Shown here piece by piece: positions 54,119-63,830 of a stretch of DNA of 64,000 nt. The notes under the pieces were generated by a model. That model did not search any database. It was given only the letters and a program-made list of their open reading frames with translations, and was not told the DNA's origin. Origin of the DNA: Komarekiella atlantica HA4396-MV6. GTDB lineage: Bacteria; Cyanobacteriota; Cyanobacteriia; Cyanobacteriales; Nostocaceae. The stretch is taken from NCBI GenBank assembly GCA_019359395.1, contig JAHHHK010000029.1, positions 28,174 through 92,173 of the forward strand, in the 5' to 3' direction. The position numbers were made by a program, and so were the translations under genes. Every line of letters begins with the position of its first letter. Position 1 is the stretch's first letter.

Positions 54119-54812
54119 TGCATAAATACTCAGTATAAACAGGTGTAAAACGAGTTAGTTCTAAAATTTTAAATCCAGCGCGTGTCAACATATCTTCAAT
54201 AATCCAGGTAAAAGTGCTATGTTCTTCACGCACATGCATTTCAAAGTCTTTAGCTGTCCAACCTTGACCTTCAGGTTTTGCCACCTGTTTGATCCATTCA
54301 TTAATTGAAGTTTCATATTCTGTAGGTGGAAATGAGAAAATTACATCACGTAGATAAAAAATACCATTAGGCTTCAGCAGCGCAGCTATCCTCAAAAAAG
54401 CAATCATTTTCCAAAAATCTGGCAAGATGTGAATCGCATTCTTGGTGACAACGAAATCAACAGGTTCATCTTGATGTTGATAAGTTAAGAAACCTGCTTG
54501 ATGAAATTTAATACTATGAGCACCAAATGTTTTAGCCTTTTGCTGAGCATAATTTAGCATGGCTTGTGAAATATCAATAGCATATACAGAAGCACCAACT
54601 AATGAAGCCTGAATTGCAAAAGTACCTGTACCTGCTCCTAGATCAATAACACTATGTCTCGAAGAAACGCCTAGACGAGTGACTAAAGCCTGTTCTTTCT
54701 CTGGCGTACTTGATGTCTGATTACGGTCATAAGCTTCAACTTGTGCTGTATCCTCGAAGTCAACACCAGCCATTTTAGACTCATCGAAGTACCAAGTAGG
54801 AAAGCCATTCAT
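54102..54812 (-). CDS. Class I SAM-dependent methyltransferase
   Basis: About 236 residues starting at MNGFPTWYFDESKMAGVDF (ATG 54812); an upstream ATG at 54845 is less likely because the duplicated copy at 55698 also aligns here. SAM motif I: VIDLGAGTGTFAIQASLVG, acidic VYAIDISQAML, KFHQAGFLTYQHQDEPVDF, and a post-motif VTKNAIHILPDFWK. Substrate unknown. Its 5' end and promoter (54758-54943) are duplicated at 55642-55829. Confidence 0.87.
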   Translation of the reverse strand: MNGFPTWYFDESKMAGVDFEDTAQVEAYDRNQTSSTPEKEQALVTRLGVSSRHSVIDLGAGTGTFAIQASLVGASVYAIDISQAMLNYAQQKAKTFGAHSIKFHQAGFLTYQHQDEPVDFVVTKNAIHILPDFWKMIAFLRIAALLKPNGIFYLRDVIFSFPPTEYETSINEWIKQVAKPEGQGWTAKDFEMHVREEHSTFTWIIEDMLTRAGFKILELTRFTPVYTEYLCIKQLT

Positions 54813-54943
54813 TTTGCTGTATCTTTGTGCGATCGCACCTAGCAAGTAAGATGAATCATAGGCTAATTAGTCATTTTTGACTAGATACTATAGAAAGTCT
54901 GGTTCTTTTTGATCTTTGAAAAAATTCTTGCACTAGTACGAAT
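54758..54943 (-). repeat. About 185-bp direct repeat, copy 1 (methyltransferase start plus promoter)
   Basis: Covers the first codons of the methyltransferase and upstream bases to CTTGCACTAGTACGAAT. Copy 2 is 55642-55829, with several mismatches and small indels. Confidence 0.88.
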
Positions 54944-55034
54944 GTTTAATCCCAAGGAGCTTATTTAGTTTTCAGCATTCTAGTGTTCAATCAAATAATC
55001 ATAAATCTTCAGCTTTTTTTGGATAAGATATTCA

Positions 55035-55628
55035 CTAATTAATAAAATTGCGCCACATTCCAGTCATCGAATAAAAATTACTAATTTCAATTGGGCAAGA
55101 TTTTTGAAAGCCATGTTGTTCGTAAAATGAGATATTGCGTGGATTGGAAGAAACCAGATAACAACCAACTTGATTTGTATCGGCGTAATCGAGAACAGGT
55201 TTTAACAAACTCTTACCTATTCCTTTTCTGCGTGCGGATGGTTTCAAACCAATAAAAAATATTTCGCAATGCTTCTGTGTTGGTTCATTTTCGCCGACTT
55301 TTTCAATTAGCTGTTCAAAGCGTTTACCTGATTCTTTATCAGCAATTTCTGAGATGGTATCAATGATTTTGCCCAAGGTATTTTCAAATTGCTCATTAAA
55401 AATTTCGACTGACGCCGGATACCAAATACAAGCACCTTGTTTATCTGGTGCTATCATGACTTCACCTCGCTGTATCGTATCAGTGACGAATATCTCAAAG
55501 AAAGCATTTAAAGCACTGACTTGATGGGAATTATCGCCGAAAATAAAAGAGAAACTAGGGTCATCAAGAAAAGATTCGGTCAAAATATTGGCGACTTGTT
55601 TGATTTGTGTCGAAGTATTTTGCATAAA
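55035..55628 (-). CDS. GNAT-family N-acetyltransferase
   Basis: About 198 residues from MFMQNTSTQIKQVANILTES (ATG 55628; a second ATG at 55622). The frame continues to 55670 but that part is in the copied methyltransferase start, so it is not native. GNAT features: EIFFIGLKPSARRKGIGKSL (acetyl-CoA loop RRKGIG), LKPVLDYADTNQVGCYLVSS and NISFYEQHGFQKS. Acceptor unknown. Transcription is presumably driven by the duplicated promoter. Confidence 0.87.
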   Translation of the reverse strand, partial: FMQNTSTQIKQVANILTESFLDDPSFSFIFGDNSHQVSALNAFFEIFVTDTIQRGEVMIAPDKQGACIWYPASVEIFNEQFENTLGKIIDTISEIADKESGKRFEQLIEKVGENEPTQKHCEIFFIGLKPSARRKGIGKSLLKPVLDYADTNQVGCYLVSSNPRNISFYEQHGFQKSCPIEISNFYSMTGMWRNFIN

Positions 55629-55641
55629 CATACTTGCAGTT

Positions 55642-55829
55642 AAAGTCAATACCAGCCATTTTAGACTCATCGAAGTACCAAGCGGGAAAGTCGTTCATTT
55701 TGCTATCTATTTGTGCGATCGCACCTAGCAGTGAAAATAAACCATAGACTAATCGGTCGTTTCTGACTAAATACTATAGAGAGTTTGGTTATTTTTGACC
55801 TTTGAAAGAATTCTTGCACTAGTACGAAT
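55642..55829 (-). repeat. About 185-bp direct repeat, copy 2 (methyltransferase start plus promoter)
   Basis: Reverse strand begins ATGAACGACTTTCCCGCTTG (55698) and encodes MNDFPAWYFDESKMAGIDF, the methyltransferase N-terminus, which then runs out of frame into the GNAT gene. Upstream bases match the methyltransferase promoter region. Confidence 0.9.
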
Positions 55830-55939
55830 ACACAAGAGCCAAAATCTGGTAGATTAACTCGGAACGCATGGGTTACATCTGGTTAATTTTAAGGTTTTTA
55901 GGTATTTCTGCAACTACTAACTTGGGGGAAATCAAAGCT

Positions 55940-56689
55940 ATGAAACCATTTCTTTTTGTAACTGACCTGGATCATACCCTCGTAGGCAATGACAATGCTT
56001 TGGCAGAACTAACCCAACTACTCAGTGAACATCGCCAAGAATACGGCACTAAAATTGTTTATGCTACTGGGCGATCGCCTCTACTTTACAAAGAACTCCA
56101 AGTTGAAAAAAATCTTTTGCAACCTGATGCTCTGGTTCTTTCAGTGGGTACAGAAATCTACCTTGATGGTACTGATACTCCAGATTCAGACTGGTCAGAA
56201 ATCCTTTCACCAGGCTGGGAAAGAGAAAAAGTATTATCTGTTACTAGCAAATACACTGAGCTAGCTCTGCAACCAGATTCAGAACAGCGTCCCTTTAAGG
56301 TCAGCTTTTTCCTGCAACAAGATTCAGCTGCAAGTGTTCTACCAAAACTTGAGACAGAGTTGCAGAAATATAAATTAAATATAAAGTTAATCTATAGTAG
56401 CGGTATTGACCTTGACATTGTACCCCGTACCAGCGATAAAGGTCAGGCAATGCAGTTTCTTCGCCAAAAGTGGAAATTTGCAGCAGAACAAACAGTTGTC
56501 TGTGGTGATTCAGGTAATGATATTGCTTTATTTGCTGTAGGCAACGAACGGGGAATCATTGTTGGGAATGCGCGTCCAGAGCTACTCCAATGGCACAACG
56601 AGTATCCCGCTGACCACCGCTACCTGGCAAATGGTTTTTGTGCAGGTGGAATCATCGAAGGTTTGAAATATTTTGGTTTATTGAAATGA
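55940..56689 (+). CDS. spp: Sucrose-phosphate phosphatase
   Basis: 249 residues from ATG 55940 ([20 protein letters not shown]), the usual start; a longer frame begins at 55868. HAD-type phosphatase with nucleophile Asp in [10 protein letters not shown], motif II YATGRSP, and C-terminal [12 protein letters not shown]. Removes phosphate from sucrose 6-phosphate, the last step of sucrose synthesis, for osmoprotection and transport. It overlaps ruvA by 4 bp (ATGA). Confidence 0.92.
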   Translation: MKPFLFVTDLDHTLVGNDNALAELTQLLSEHRQEYGTKIVYATGRSPLLYKELQVEKNLLQPDALVLSVGTEIYLDGTDTPDSDWSEILSPGWEREKVLSVTSKYTELALQPDSEQRPFKVSFFLQQDSAASVLPKLETELQKYKLNIKLIYSSGIDLDIVPRTSDKGQAMQFLRQKWKFAAEQTVVCGDSGNDIALFAVGNERGIIVGNARPELLQWHNEYPADHRYLANGFCAGGIIEGLKYFGLLK

Positions 56690-57324
56690 TTAGTTATCTT
56701 AAAGGTCTTGTTGCTGGTATCCAAACAATTGGCGCTAATCGCGTTATCTTGACTCTAGAAGTAAATGGTTTAGGGTATGATTTGCAAATTCCTCAACGGT
56801 TAGCGCAGCAATTACCCACAACCGGAGACTTAGTACAAATTTTCACTCATTACCAAATTCGTGAAGAAGTACCGTTACTCTATGGCTTTGCTTCGCCAGC
56901 AGAACGCGATTTATTTCGCCACTTGCTAACCGTCAGCGGTATTGGTGCATCTTTAGCGATCGCCCTATTGGACACTTTGGAACTACCAGATTTAGTCCAG
57001 GCAATTATTGCAGGCAATGTACAAGTCTTAATTCAAGCTCCCGGTGTCGGCAAAAAAATCGCCGAACGCATCTGTCTTGAACTCAAAAGCAAGTTAGTAG
57101 AGTGGCGCAAATCAGCCGGGTTCTTCGTCGCCACAGGTGGTCCAGCCCCCGGAATTCTCGAAGAGGTGCAAATGACCCTGTTCGCCTTGGGATATACTGC
57201 CCATGAAGTCAGTCACGCCTTGCATGTGGTAAGCGAAGACATTGGACTACCGAAAGATGCCTATGTGGAAGATTGGATTAAACAAGCGATCGCCCATCTT
57301 AGCAGTAGCGAACAAGTTCAGTAA
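56686..57324 (+). CDS. ruvA: Holliday junction DNA helicase subunit RuvA
   Basis: 212 residues from ATG 56686, overlapping the spp stop as ATGA. OB domain [20 protein letters not shown], helix-hairpin-helix pairs [20 protein letters not shown] and [20 protein letters not shown], and domain [23 protein letters not shown]. Binds Holliday junctions and loads RuvB for branch migration. The translational coupling to spp is conserved-looking but functionally unrelated. Confidence 0.93.
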   Translation: MISYLKGLVAGIQTIGANRVILTLEVNGLGYDLQIPQRLAQQLPTTGDLVQIFTHYQIREEVPLLYGFASPAERDLFRHLLTVSGIGASLAIALLDTLELPDLVQAIIAGNVQVLIQAPGVGKKIAERICLELKSKLVEWRKSAGFFVATGGPAPGILEEVQMTLFALGYTAHEVSHALHVVSEDIGLPKDAYVEDWIKQAIAHLSSSEQVQ

Positions 57325-57348
57325 AGACGCGATTAATCGCGTCTTTAC
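57321..57348. repeat. 28-bp perfect palindrome after ruvA
   Basis: GTAAAGACGCGATT and its complement, sharing the AGACGCGATTAATCGCGTCT core found at 33711 and 47446. It may end the ruvA transcript. Confidence 0.9.
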
Positions 57349-57409
57349 AAGAGTCAAGAGTCATTTGTATTTTATTTATTCTTCCCCTGCCCCCTGCCCT
57401 CACTCCCCT

Positions 57410-58585
57410 ATGCCCACTGATCCTTATACCTGGCTAGAGGAATCTCTGGCAACTATTCATCAAGCCGACTGGTATCGTTCAGTACAAGCAATCCACGGGC
57501 TTCCGGGTGCAACTGTGGTTTTGTCAGGGCAATCGGTAATTAATTTTGCTAGTAATGACTATTTGGGACTAGCTGGGGATGAGCGCTTGATAGCGGCGGC
57601 AATTGCTGCTATCAAAGCATTTGGTACTGGTAGTACTGGTTCTAGATTACTGAGTGGGCATCGAGAATTACACAGGGAATTAGAAGAGGCGATCGCTTCT
57701 ACCAAACAAACAGAAGATGCTCTAGTATTTAGTTCTGGGTATTTAGCAAATTTAGGTGCGATCGCTGCTTTAGTGGGTAAGCGGGATTTAATTTTATCTG
57801 ACCAGTACAATCATTCCAGTCTGAAAAATGGGGCGATTCTTAGCGGTGCAGCGATTGTAGAATATCCCCATTGTGATGTTGCAGAACTCAAAACCCAGTT
57901 GAGTCAGCAACGACAAAACTATCGACGCTGTTTGATTCTGACTGATAGCGTCTTCAGCATGGATGGCAATTTATGTTCTTTACCAGAACTATTGGATCTA
58001 GCTGATGCGTTTAACTGTATGCTGCTAGTCGATGAAGCTCATGCCACTGGGGTACTGGGAAAAACAGGTGCGGGGTGTGTCGAACACTTCGGGTGTACGG
58101 GAAGGCAATTAATTCAAATTGGCACTTTGAGTAAAGCCTTGGGTAGCTTAGGGGGATATGTGGCGGGAAGTTCCACGTTGATTGACTTTTTGCGGAATCG
58201 CGCACCAAGTTGGATTTATACCACTGGGCTTTCGCCTGCTGATACAGCAGCGGCGTTAGCTGCAATCAAGATAGTGCAACAAGAACCACAACGCCGCGTT
58301 CAATTATGGCGAAATATAGATTATTTGAAAAAGTTAATCCAACAGCATTTACCTAACCTCAAATTATTACCTTCAGAATCGCCTATATTATGTTTTCAAT
58401 TACACAGCACCACAGATGCACTGAAAGCTGGAAAGCAATTAAGAGATGCTGGTATTTTTGCCCCAGCAATTCGTCCTCCCACAGTGCCAACAAGTCGGAT
58501 TAGAATATCTGTGATGGCAACCCATGAAACAGCGCATCTTGAAAAATTGGTAGCAGTTTTGAACGGTAATAGACCTCTTGCATAA
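57410..58585 (+). CDS. bioF: 8-amino-7-oxononanoate synthase
   Basis: 391 residues from ATG 57410 ([20 protein letters not shown]). The frame opens upstream at 57242 but that part lies within ruvA. BioF condenses pimeloyl-CoA/ACP with alanine in biotin synthesis. Motifs: [89 protein letters not shown] and the PLP lysine in [17 protein letters not shown]. Confidence 0.92.
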   Translation: MPTDPYTWLEESLATIHQADWYRSVQAIHGLPGATVVLSGQSVINFASNDYLGLAGDERLIAAAIAAIKAFGTGSTGSRLLSGHRELHRELEEAIASTKQTEDALVFSSGYLANLGAIAALVGKRDLILSDQYNHSSLKNGAILSGAAIVEYPHCDVAELKTQLSQQRQNYRRCLILTDSVFSMDGNLCSLPELLDLADAFNCMLLVDEAHATGVLGKTGAGCVEHFGCTGRQLIQIGTLSKALGSLGGYVAGSSTLIDFLRNRAPSWIYTTGLSPADTAAALAAIKIVQQEPQRRVQLWRNIDYLKKLIQQHLPNLKLLPSESPILCFQLHSTTDALKAGKQLRDAGIFAPAIRPPTVPTSRIRISVMATHETAHLEKLVAVLNGNRPLA

Positions 58586-58589
58586 ATAT

Positions 58590-58680
58590 TTATTTGCCTC
58601 ACGCAGAGGCGCAGCGGAAAGTCTGAGCGCCGGCTTCCGGCGAACAGAACTTTTCAAGACAGAGACACAGAAAAAGAGCC
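58590..58680. repeat. GC-rich intergenic repeat fragment
   Basis: GCCTCACGCAGAGGCGCAGCG, GTCTGAGCGCCGGCTTCCGG and AAGACAGAGACACAG form nested short hairpins as in other intergenic blocks of this window. Not coding. Confidence 0.5.
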
Positions 58681-58783
58681 TAAAAACAGGACTTTTGCGA
58701 GAAGTCTACTGTTGTGTTCCACATTTAAGTATCATGCAAGCTATTTACCTTAGTATTATAGATTCAATATAGGAGATGAAGAC

Positions 58784-59062
58784 ATGAAGGTTTGGCTTGC
58801 CTGCTTTTTGGTGTTGTTTGCCTTGGCAGAACTGTTTGACTGGTTGCAAGAATTTAATCTGCCATTACCTATCTATATTTTAGGTGGGGCTTTTTTAGCC
58901 GTTGCTTCTAACTACGATAAGATTGTTGGCTCCTATTTGGGTGATACAAGTATCCAAGCATCGCCTGAACAACCCCATTTAGTACCAACTCAATCCACCG
59001 ATCCTATTTCCTTCGCAATTGCTAGTCCTGTTGAAGATGTTCAAGCATCTGAAAACGAGTAA
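58784..59062 (+). CDS. Small membrane protein, cyanobacterial type
   Basis: 92 residues. AGGAGATGAA lies directly upstream, a good ribosome-binding site for ATG 58784. Two hydrophobic segments: about 2-20 (VWLACFLVLFALAELFDWL) and 27-45 (LPIYILGGAFLAVASNYD), then a soluble, Ser/Pro/Gln-rich tail. Probably thylakoid or cytoplasmic membrane; function unknown. Confidence 0.7.
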   Translation: MKVWLACFLVLFALAELFDWLQEFNLPLPIYILGGAFLAVASNYDKIVGSYLGDTSIQASPEQPHLVPTQSTDPISFAIASPVEDVQASENE

Positions 59063-59147
59063 TTTGAGATGGAAAGCAGCAAGTATAACGCACTTTTACC
59101 TACATTCGGTGCGTTACAAATTCCAAAATTATAAATCCGAAATAATC

Positions 59148-60335
59148 TTAGTGCTTAGCAGCTTCTACCTCATAACACCTGCAAATAAGTGACGCAAGCT
59201 TATCTAAATCATTCACAGAGGAAATGCTTACTTTGGATGCTGTTTCTACAAGCGAAGCTGGTACTTCCTGCACTGGAAAATCTAGCGCTAATGACTTAAC
59301 TTCATCTATACCGAGCCGAGCAATAAAGCTCTTTTTAGCCGAAGATAGATACAGTCGCATAAACCACCGCGTAGTTTTGCCAAGATTTATGCCAAAGTAG
59401 GAAACAGTATCTTTATATTGGACTTCATGCTTGTAGTTCTGCGAGGTTTTAAGAATAGCTTTGATTTTTTCAAAGGCGTCGAGTTCTTCAGCAGTTGTTA
59501 CTATTTTTGATTCTTCTGCTGTCTCCGGTTCCTCTCTTGCATCATTTGCTTCTACTTCATTTGCTTGGGAAACATTCCCTGCTTCGATAGACTGAGCCAT
59601 TTCTTGGCTAAGTGAACGGGTCATTAATTCTAATAAACTTCCCTGGAGCGATTTTTTAACAATAGACTTAAATTTTTCAATAACCTTAGCATTAATATTC
59701 CCTTGAAGTTCATATCTAGGGTCAGATGCACGAAGTTCAGACACTAAAAAGCGAACAAATTGGTCGGAAGGAGAGCGTAAAAGATTGCCTACAAGATGAG
59801 TCATACCTTTTAAATAAACCATTTCTTCAGCATGGCTAGTAATAGCTGTAGCTTCAAAAAGGTCACGGTGAAAAAACTTGAGGTTATCAATATCTTTGGC
59901 ATCATATTCAAGGATGTTGAAAGCAAAAAATGGCTCCTTGTCCATAACATTAGTCTGGCGCAAGTCTGTGAAGAAACGGTATTCTATACCATTAGCAACA
60001 ATAGCAACCTTTGTTGTCACAAGTGCATTAAAGTAGCGACTCAGTTGCCCATCATGTGTTTCTGGTTTTTGCCCATGAGCTTTTGCCTCTACAATCATGA
60101 CAATATTACCGTTAATAGCTAGGGCATAATCTACTTTTTCAAACTGCCCTGCTTTTTTAATAGCAAAGTCGGCTACATATTCCGGCTTAAATTCATTGGG
60201 GTCATAAACGTCGTAGCCAAGAGCGCTCAAAAAGGGAACAATCAGCGCCATCTTCGTAGCCTGTTCACCAACAGCTTTATCAGCATAGTTACGAACATGT
60301 TCAGAGACTTTAGCAATATCTTCAGTAAATCCCAT
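59148..60335 (-). CDS. Orphan HsdR_N-type nuclease-domain protein
   Basis: 395 residues. Residues 1-150 match the N-terminal nuclease domain of type I restriction R subunits: PFLSALGYDVYDPNEFKPEY, VADFAIKKAG, catalytic Asp69 and Glu83-Ala-Lys85 (VDYALAINGNIVMIVEAKAHG) and the QxxxY motif HDGQLSRYFNAL. There is no helicase domain, and no hsdM or hsdS gene nearby. The C-terminal 245 residues are helical and have a Glu-rich linker (about 255-285) then a beta-rich end (FGINLGKTTRWFMRLYLSSA). Could be a stand-alone nuclease; a defence role is possible but unproven. Confidence 0.78.
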   Translation of the reverse strand: MGFTEDIAKVSEHVRNYADKAVGEQATKMALIVPFLSALGYDVYDPNEFKPEYVADFAIKKAGQFEKVDYALAINGNIVMIVEAKAHGQKPETHDGQLSRYFNALVTTKVAIVANGIEYRFFTDLRQTNVMDKEPFFAFNILEYDAKDIDNLKFFHRDLFEATAITSHAEEMVYLKGMTHLVGNLLRSPSDQFVRFLVSELRASDPRYELQGNINAKVIEKFKSIVKKSLQGSLLELMTRSLSQEMAQSIEAGNVSQANEVEANDAREEPETAEESKIVTTAEELDAFEKIKAILKTSQNYKHEVQYKDTVSYFGINLGKTTRWFMRLYLSSAKKSFIARLGIDEVKSLALDFPVQEVPASLVETASKVSISSVNDLDKLASLICRCYEVEAAKH

Positions 60336-60573
60336 GTTGCTTCCTTATTTGCAGTGAGAATCGAATCATTCTTTTGTCAGTATTCCCAAATCAATATCAG
60401 CTATTTGTTTAAATAACCCTAAAAACTAGTATAAAAATATACAGAAATTTTTGTCAATAGCATCAATCGAAAGTGAGTAATTAAGGGTAATAACAAGCTA
60501 AGCCTCGAATCAACAAGTAAATTGCTAAATTAAATTAGAGCATTTACCCAATTCAGGCTACCGCCGCAACGCT

Positions 60574-62769
60574 GTGATTAGTGGACTATTAGAAAAACTC
60601 CGTACCGCGTTCCTTAGAGACAAGGGTTCTCATGAAACGTCCCTTAGCAATAGTTGGCTGCAAATTATTCTGGTTACGAGTGTAGGAGTCACCGCCTTGA
60701 TCTGGGGAGTTCGTGAACTCAGATGGTTGCAGCCTTGGGAGTTGAGAGCTTATGACGAGATGTTGCGATCGCGTCCTACACAAGCGCACAATCAGCGGAT
60801 TTTGCTGGTAAAAATTACTGAAAAGGATCTGGAACGAGAGAAATGGACTCTCTCAGACCGTACAATAAATCAGCTATTAAAGAAACTAGAGTCGCATCAA
60901 CCGCGTGTCATTGGTTTATATCTTTTTCGCCCAGACCAGAAAAATTTAGCGGCTAATCTTCAAAATAAAGTTAATATCATTAGTACTTGCTTGTTCAGCA
61001 GTAACGGTAGATATGAAATTCCGCCACCGCCCAATTTTCCTATAGATAATGTAGGATTTAGCGATGTAATTACTGACAACGAGAATGATCAAATTCTCCG
61101 TCGTAGTTTGTTATTTGCTAACTCTACAGATAAAAAATGCACAACACCATTTTCATTTGGTTCACTAATTGCTATTAATTATCTGGATAAACAAGGCATT
61201 AAATATAACTTCACTCAAAAAGGGAATTTTAAGTTAGGTAAAACTATTTTTCCACGCCTAGAAGCTAATTCTGGCAGCTATCAACGTCTGGATGCGGCTG
61301 GCTATCAAATATTATTAAATTACCATCATCCTGATCGCCTCGCCGACCAAGTAACCCTGACGCAAATCCTAGACAATCAAGTAAACCCTAGTTTAGTCAA
61401 AGACCGTCTTGTAATTATCGGCACTACGGTCGCTAGTCTTCCTCCAGCTGGCTTTTATACACCCTACAGCACTTTGCCAGACCAACCAGCAAGAATGCCT
61501 GCTGTATTTATTCATGCACAGATAGCTAGTCAACTCATCAGTACAGTGATGGATCAGCGACCCTTAATTTGGTACTGGCCCGACTGGGCCGAACTTCTTT
61601 GGGTATGGAGTTGGTCATTAGTAGGTAGTGCTTTAGCATGGCGATCGCAACATCCTCTGTTACTGCTAGTAGTAGGAGGTACAACCCTAATTATCTTAGG
61701 AGGAATCTGCGTTGGTTTGTTCTTCCAAGCCGGATGGATACCGATTATTCCGCCTGCGATCGCTTTGGTAACTAGTAGTATCAGTGTTATGGCTTATACT
61801 AATTACCGGACTCAGCAGCAAACTCAGGTGATTATTCTGCAAGTTGAAAAACAGCAAGAGGCGATCGCGCAATTAAATATACTCTTAGAAGACAAAACAG
61901 CAATTCCCGACCCACTTGATCTGATTCCCCAACTTGATACACCAGAAAAAACCGCTGGTGGCTTCCTCTTGAATGGACGTTATAAAATTTCTAAAATTCT
62001 TGGTGCAGGTGGATTTGGTCGCGTTTATTTAGCAAAAGATCATCAGCGACCGGGTAATCCAACTTGTGTAATTAAAAAGTTAATGCCAGCTCGCCAAGAT
62101 CCAAAATTTTTGCAAGTTGCTCGCAGATTATTTAATACTGAAGCCGAAATTTTAGAAGTTTTGGGCAGACATGATCAGATTCCAGAATTGCTTGCCTATT
62201 TTGAAGATAACCAAGAATTTTATTTAGTTGAAGAATATATTCAGGGACATACCCTGAGTGAAGAATTACCACCTGTGCAGAACATAAAAAGCGAATCATT
62301 TGTGATCGATATGCTAAAGGGAGTTTTAGAAGTTCTAGCATTTATTCACCAACATCGTGTGATTCATCGGGATATCAAGCCGACTAATATTATTAGACGC
62401 ACTCAAGATAATCGGCTAGTACTAATTGATTTTGGTGCAGTGAAATTGATACAACCGCCGAGTGAGCAAACTGAATTAGCAACAATAGCCATCGGGACGC
62501 GGGGTTATACGCCACCAGAACAATTCGCCGGACATCCACGCTTGTGCAGTGATATTTATGCTTTAGGAATGATTGGCATTCAAGCAATTACTGGGATATC
62601 GCCGCAAGAACTCCAGCCAGATCCCGAAACGGGTAATGTGATGTGGAGACAAGCAAAAATTAGCGAAGAATTAGCGGCAATTTTAGATAAGATGGTTTGC
62701 TACCATTTTAGCGATCGCTATCAATCAGCCACCGCAGTTCTACAAGATTTAAAACGCATTATAGAATGA
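60574..62769 (+). CDS. CHASE2-domain Ser/Thr protein kinase
   Basis: 731 residues. TM near 30-50, CHASE2 extracellular sensor about 52-330 (LRAYDEMLRSRPTQAHNQRI, LVKITEKDLEREKWTLSDRT, VKDRLVIIGTTVASLPPAGF), three TM helices about 340-410, then a Hanks kinase from about residue 470: GAGGFGRVYLAKD, CVIKKLM, HRVIHRDIKPTNI and VLIDFGAVK. Kinase relative of the 11411 kinase. CHASE2 is a periplasmic ligand domain, so this is a receptor kinase. Its stop overlaps the next start as ATGA. Confidence 0.88.
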   Translation: MISGLLEKLRTAFLRDKGSHETSLSNSWLQIILVTSVGVTALIWGVRELRWLQPWELRAYDEMLRSRPTQAHNQRILLVKITEKDLEREKWTLSDRTINQLLKKLESHQPRVIGLYLFRPDQKNLAANLQNKVNIISTCLFSSNGRYEIPPPPNFPIDNVGFSDVITDNENDQILRRSLLFANSTDKKCTTPFSFGSLIAINYLDKQGIKYNFTQKGNFKLGKTIFPRLEANSGSYQRLDAAGYQILLNYHHPDRLADQVTLTQILDNQVNPSLVKDRLVIIGTTVASLPPAGFYTPYSTLPDQPARMPAVFIHAQIASQLISTVMDQRPLIWYWPDWAELLWVWSWSLVGSALAWRSQHPLLLLVVGGTTLIILGGICVGLFFQAGWIPIIPPAIALVTSSISVMAYTNYRTQQQTQVIILQVEKQQEAIAQLNILLEDKTAIPDPLDLIPQLDTPEKTAGGFLLNGRYKISKILGAGGFGRVYLAKDHQRPGNPTCVIKKLMPARQDPKFLQVARRLFNTEAEILEVLGRHDQIPELLAYFEDNQEFYLVEEYIQGHTLSEELPPVQNIKSESFVIDMLKGVLEVLAFIHQHRVIHRDIKPTNIIRRTQDNRLVLIDFGAVKLIQPPSEQTELATIAIGTRGYTPPEQFAGHPRLCSDIYALGMIGIQAITGISPQELQPDPETGNVMWRQAKISEELAAILDKMVCYHFSDRYQSATAVLQDLKRIIE

Positions 62770-63644
62770 CTAGATTTATTCATGACCAATTCGCAAAAGA
62801 CTATTTAGAAGAATTACTAAAACCTTATGGAGAAGTACAAGCTCCAAGTCGTGTGGCGGGAGAAGTTAGAGAAATTGATGTTTTATTTTCTCCTTCAGCT
62901 GAACAAAGCCTCAATTTAGAAACACTGGGATTGTTAGGAAAATTTGCAGCTACACCAGCCATCTTTGAACCCTTCCGAAACGCTGCATCGAAAGAAGAAA
63001 TTTGTGATTGCCTGTTAAAATTATTAGAAGTTAGGGGTGCATTACAACGGGAAGCAAATCGCAATAACACTTCTGTCCTAGACTCAATAATACCCAAATT
63101 ATGGATTCTTAGCCCAACAGCATCAACAACACTACTTTCAGGATTTGGTGCAACTCAAGCCGTAGACTGGTTGCCTGGAATACACTTTATGGCTGAGTTT
63201 TTACGGACAGCAATAGTTGCGATTCATCAGTTACCACATACTCAGGAAACACTATGGTTAAGAATTCTCGGTCGAGGAGCAGTACAAAGAAAGGCAATTG
63301 ATGAATTAGAAGCACTATCATCAAATCACCTATTCCGCAGAGCAACGCTAGAATTGCTCTATAACTTGCGACAAAACTTGAGAGTAAATCAAAATTCCGA
63401 AGAGGATGATAGGGACTTAATTATGCGACTAGAACCACTTTATCAACAAGACAGGGAACAAGCAAAACTGGAAGGGGAACGCCTTGTTGTTGAAAATTTA
63501 CTACAAGTTCGTTTTGGTTCATTAGATAACGAGCTTCAAGCAATTATTGAACCATTATTAGCTTTATCCCCAGGAGAATTTACACCATTACTTATACAGT
63601 TATCACGGGAGGAATTAATTACTAGATTCAACAGACCTTCATAA
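62766..63644 (+). CDS. Rpn-type/DUF4351-like cyanobacterial protein
   Basis: 292 residues starting ATG inside the kinase stop (ATGA at 62766-62769), so translation is coupled. N-terminal TRFIHDQFAKDYLEELLKPY, then RVAGEVREIDVLFSP, and a C-terminal helix block (REQAKLEGERLVVENLLQVR, FGSLDNELQAIIEPLLALSP). This resembles cyanobacterial Rpn/transposase-like proteins with a PD-(D/E)xK-type N-terminus (DVLF), often mislabelled flagellar assembly protein H. Function not known; coupling to the kinase is likely incidental or regulatory. Confidence 0.7.
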   Translation: MTRFIHDQFAKDYLEELLKPYGEVQAPSRVAGEVREIDVLFSPSAEQSLNLETLGLLGKFAATPAIFEPFRNAASKEEICDCLLKLLEVRGALQREANRNNTSVLDSIIPKLWILSPTASTTLLSGFGATQAVDWLPGIHFMAEFLRTAIVAIHQLPHTQETLWLRILGRGAVQRKAIDELEALSSNHLFRRATLELLYNLRQNLRVNQNSEEDDRDLIMRLEPLYQQDREQAKLEGERLVVENLLQVRFGSLDNELQAIIEPLLALSPGEFTPLLIQLSREELITRFNRPS

Positions 63645-63830
63645 TACAGTGAACAGTAAACAGTAAACACGGAAAATGGGTAGCAGTAATGTTTAATAAC
63701 AAGCTGCGAAGCGCACATTTATTTGACAACGAGCTATACGTTGAGTTTAGCGAGCGCCGCTACGGGCCATTTTACCCAGTTGATGGGCCCATCCCCAGAT
63801 TTTTTTTACGAATACGCTCTAAACTTGAGG
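63645..63830. other. Gap with short repeats, no gene
   Basis: Contains ACAGTGAACAGTAAACAGT tandem repeats just after the Rpn-like stop and a GCGAGCGCCGCTACGGGCC GC-rich block. No coding frame supported. Confidence 0.5.
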
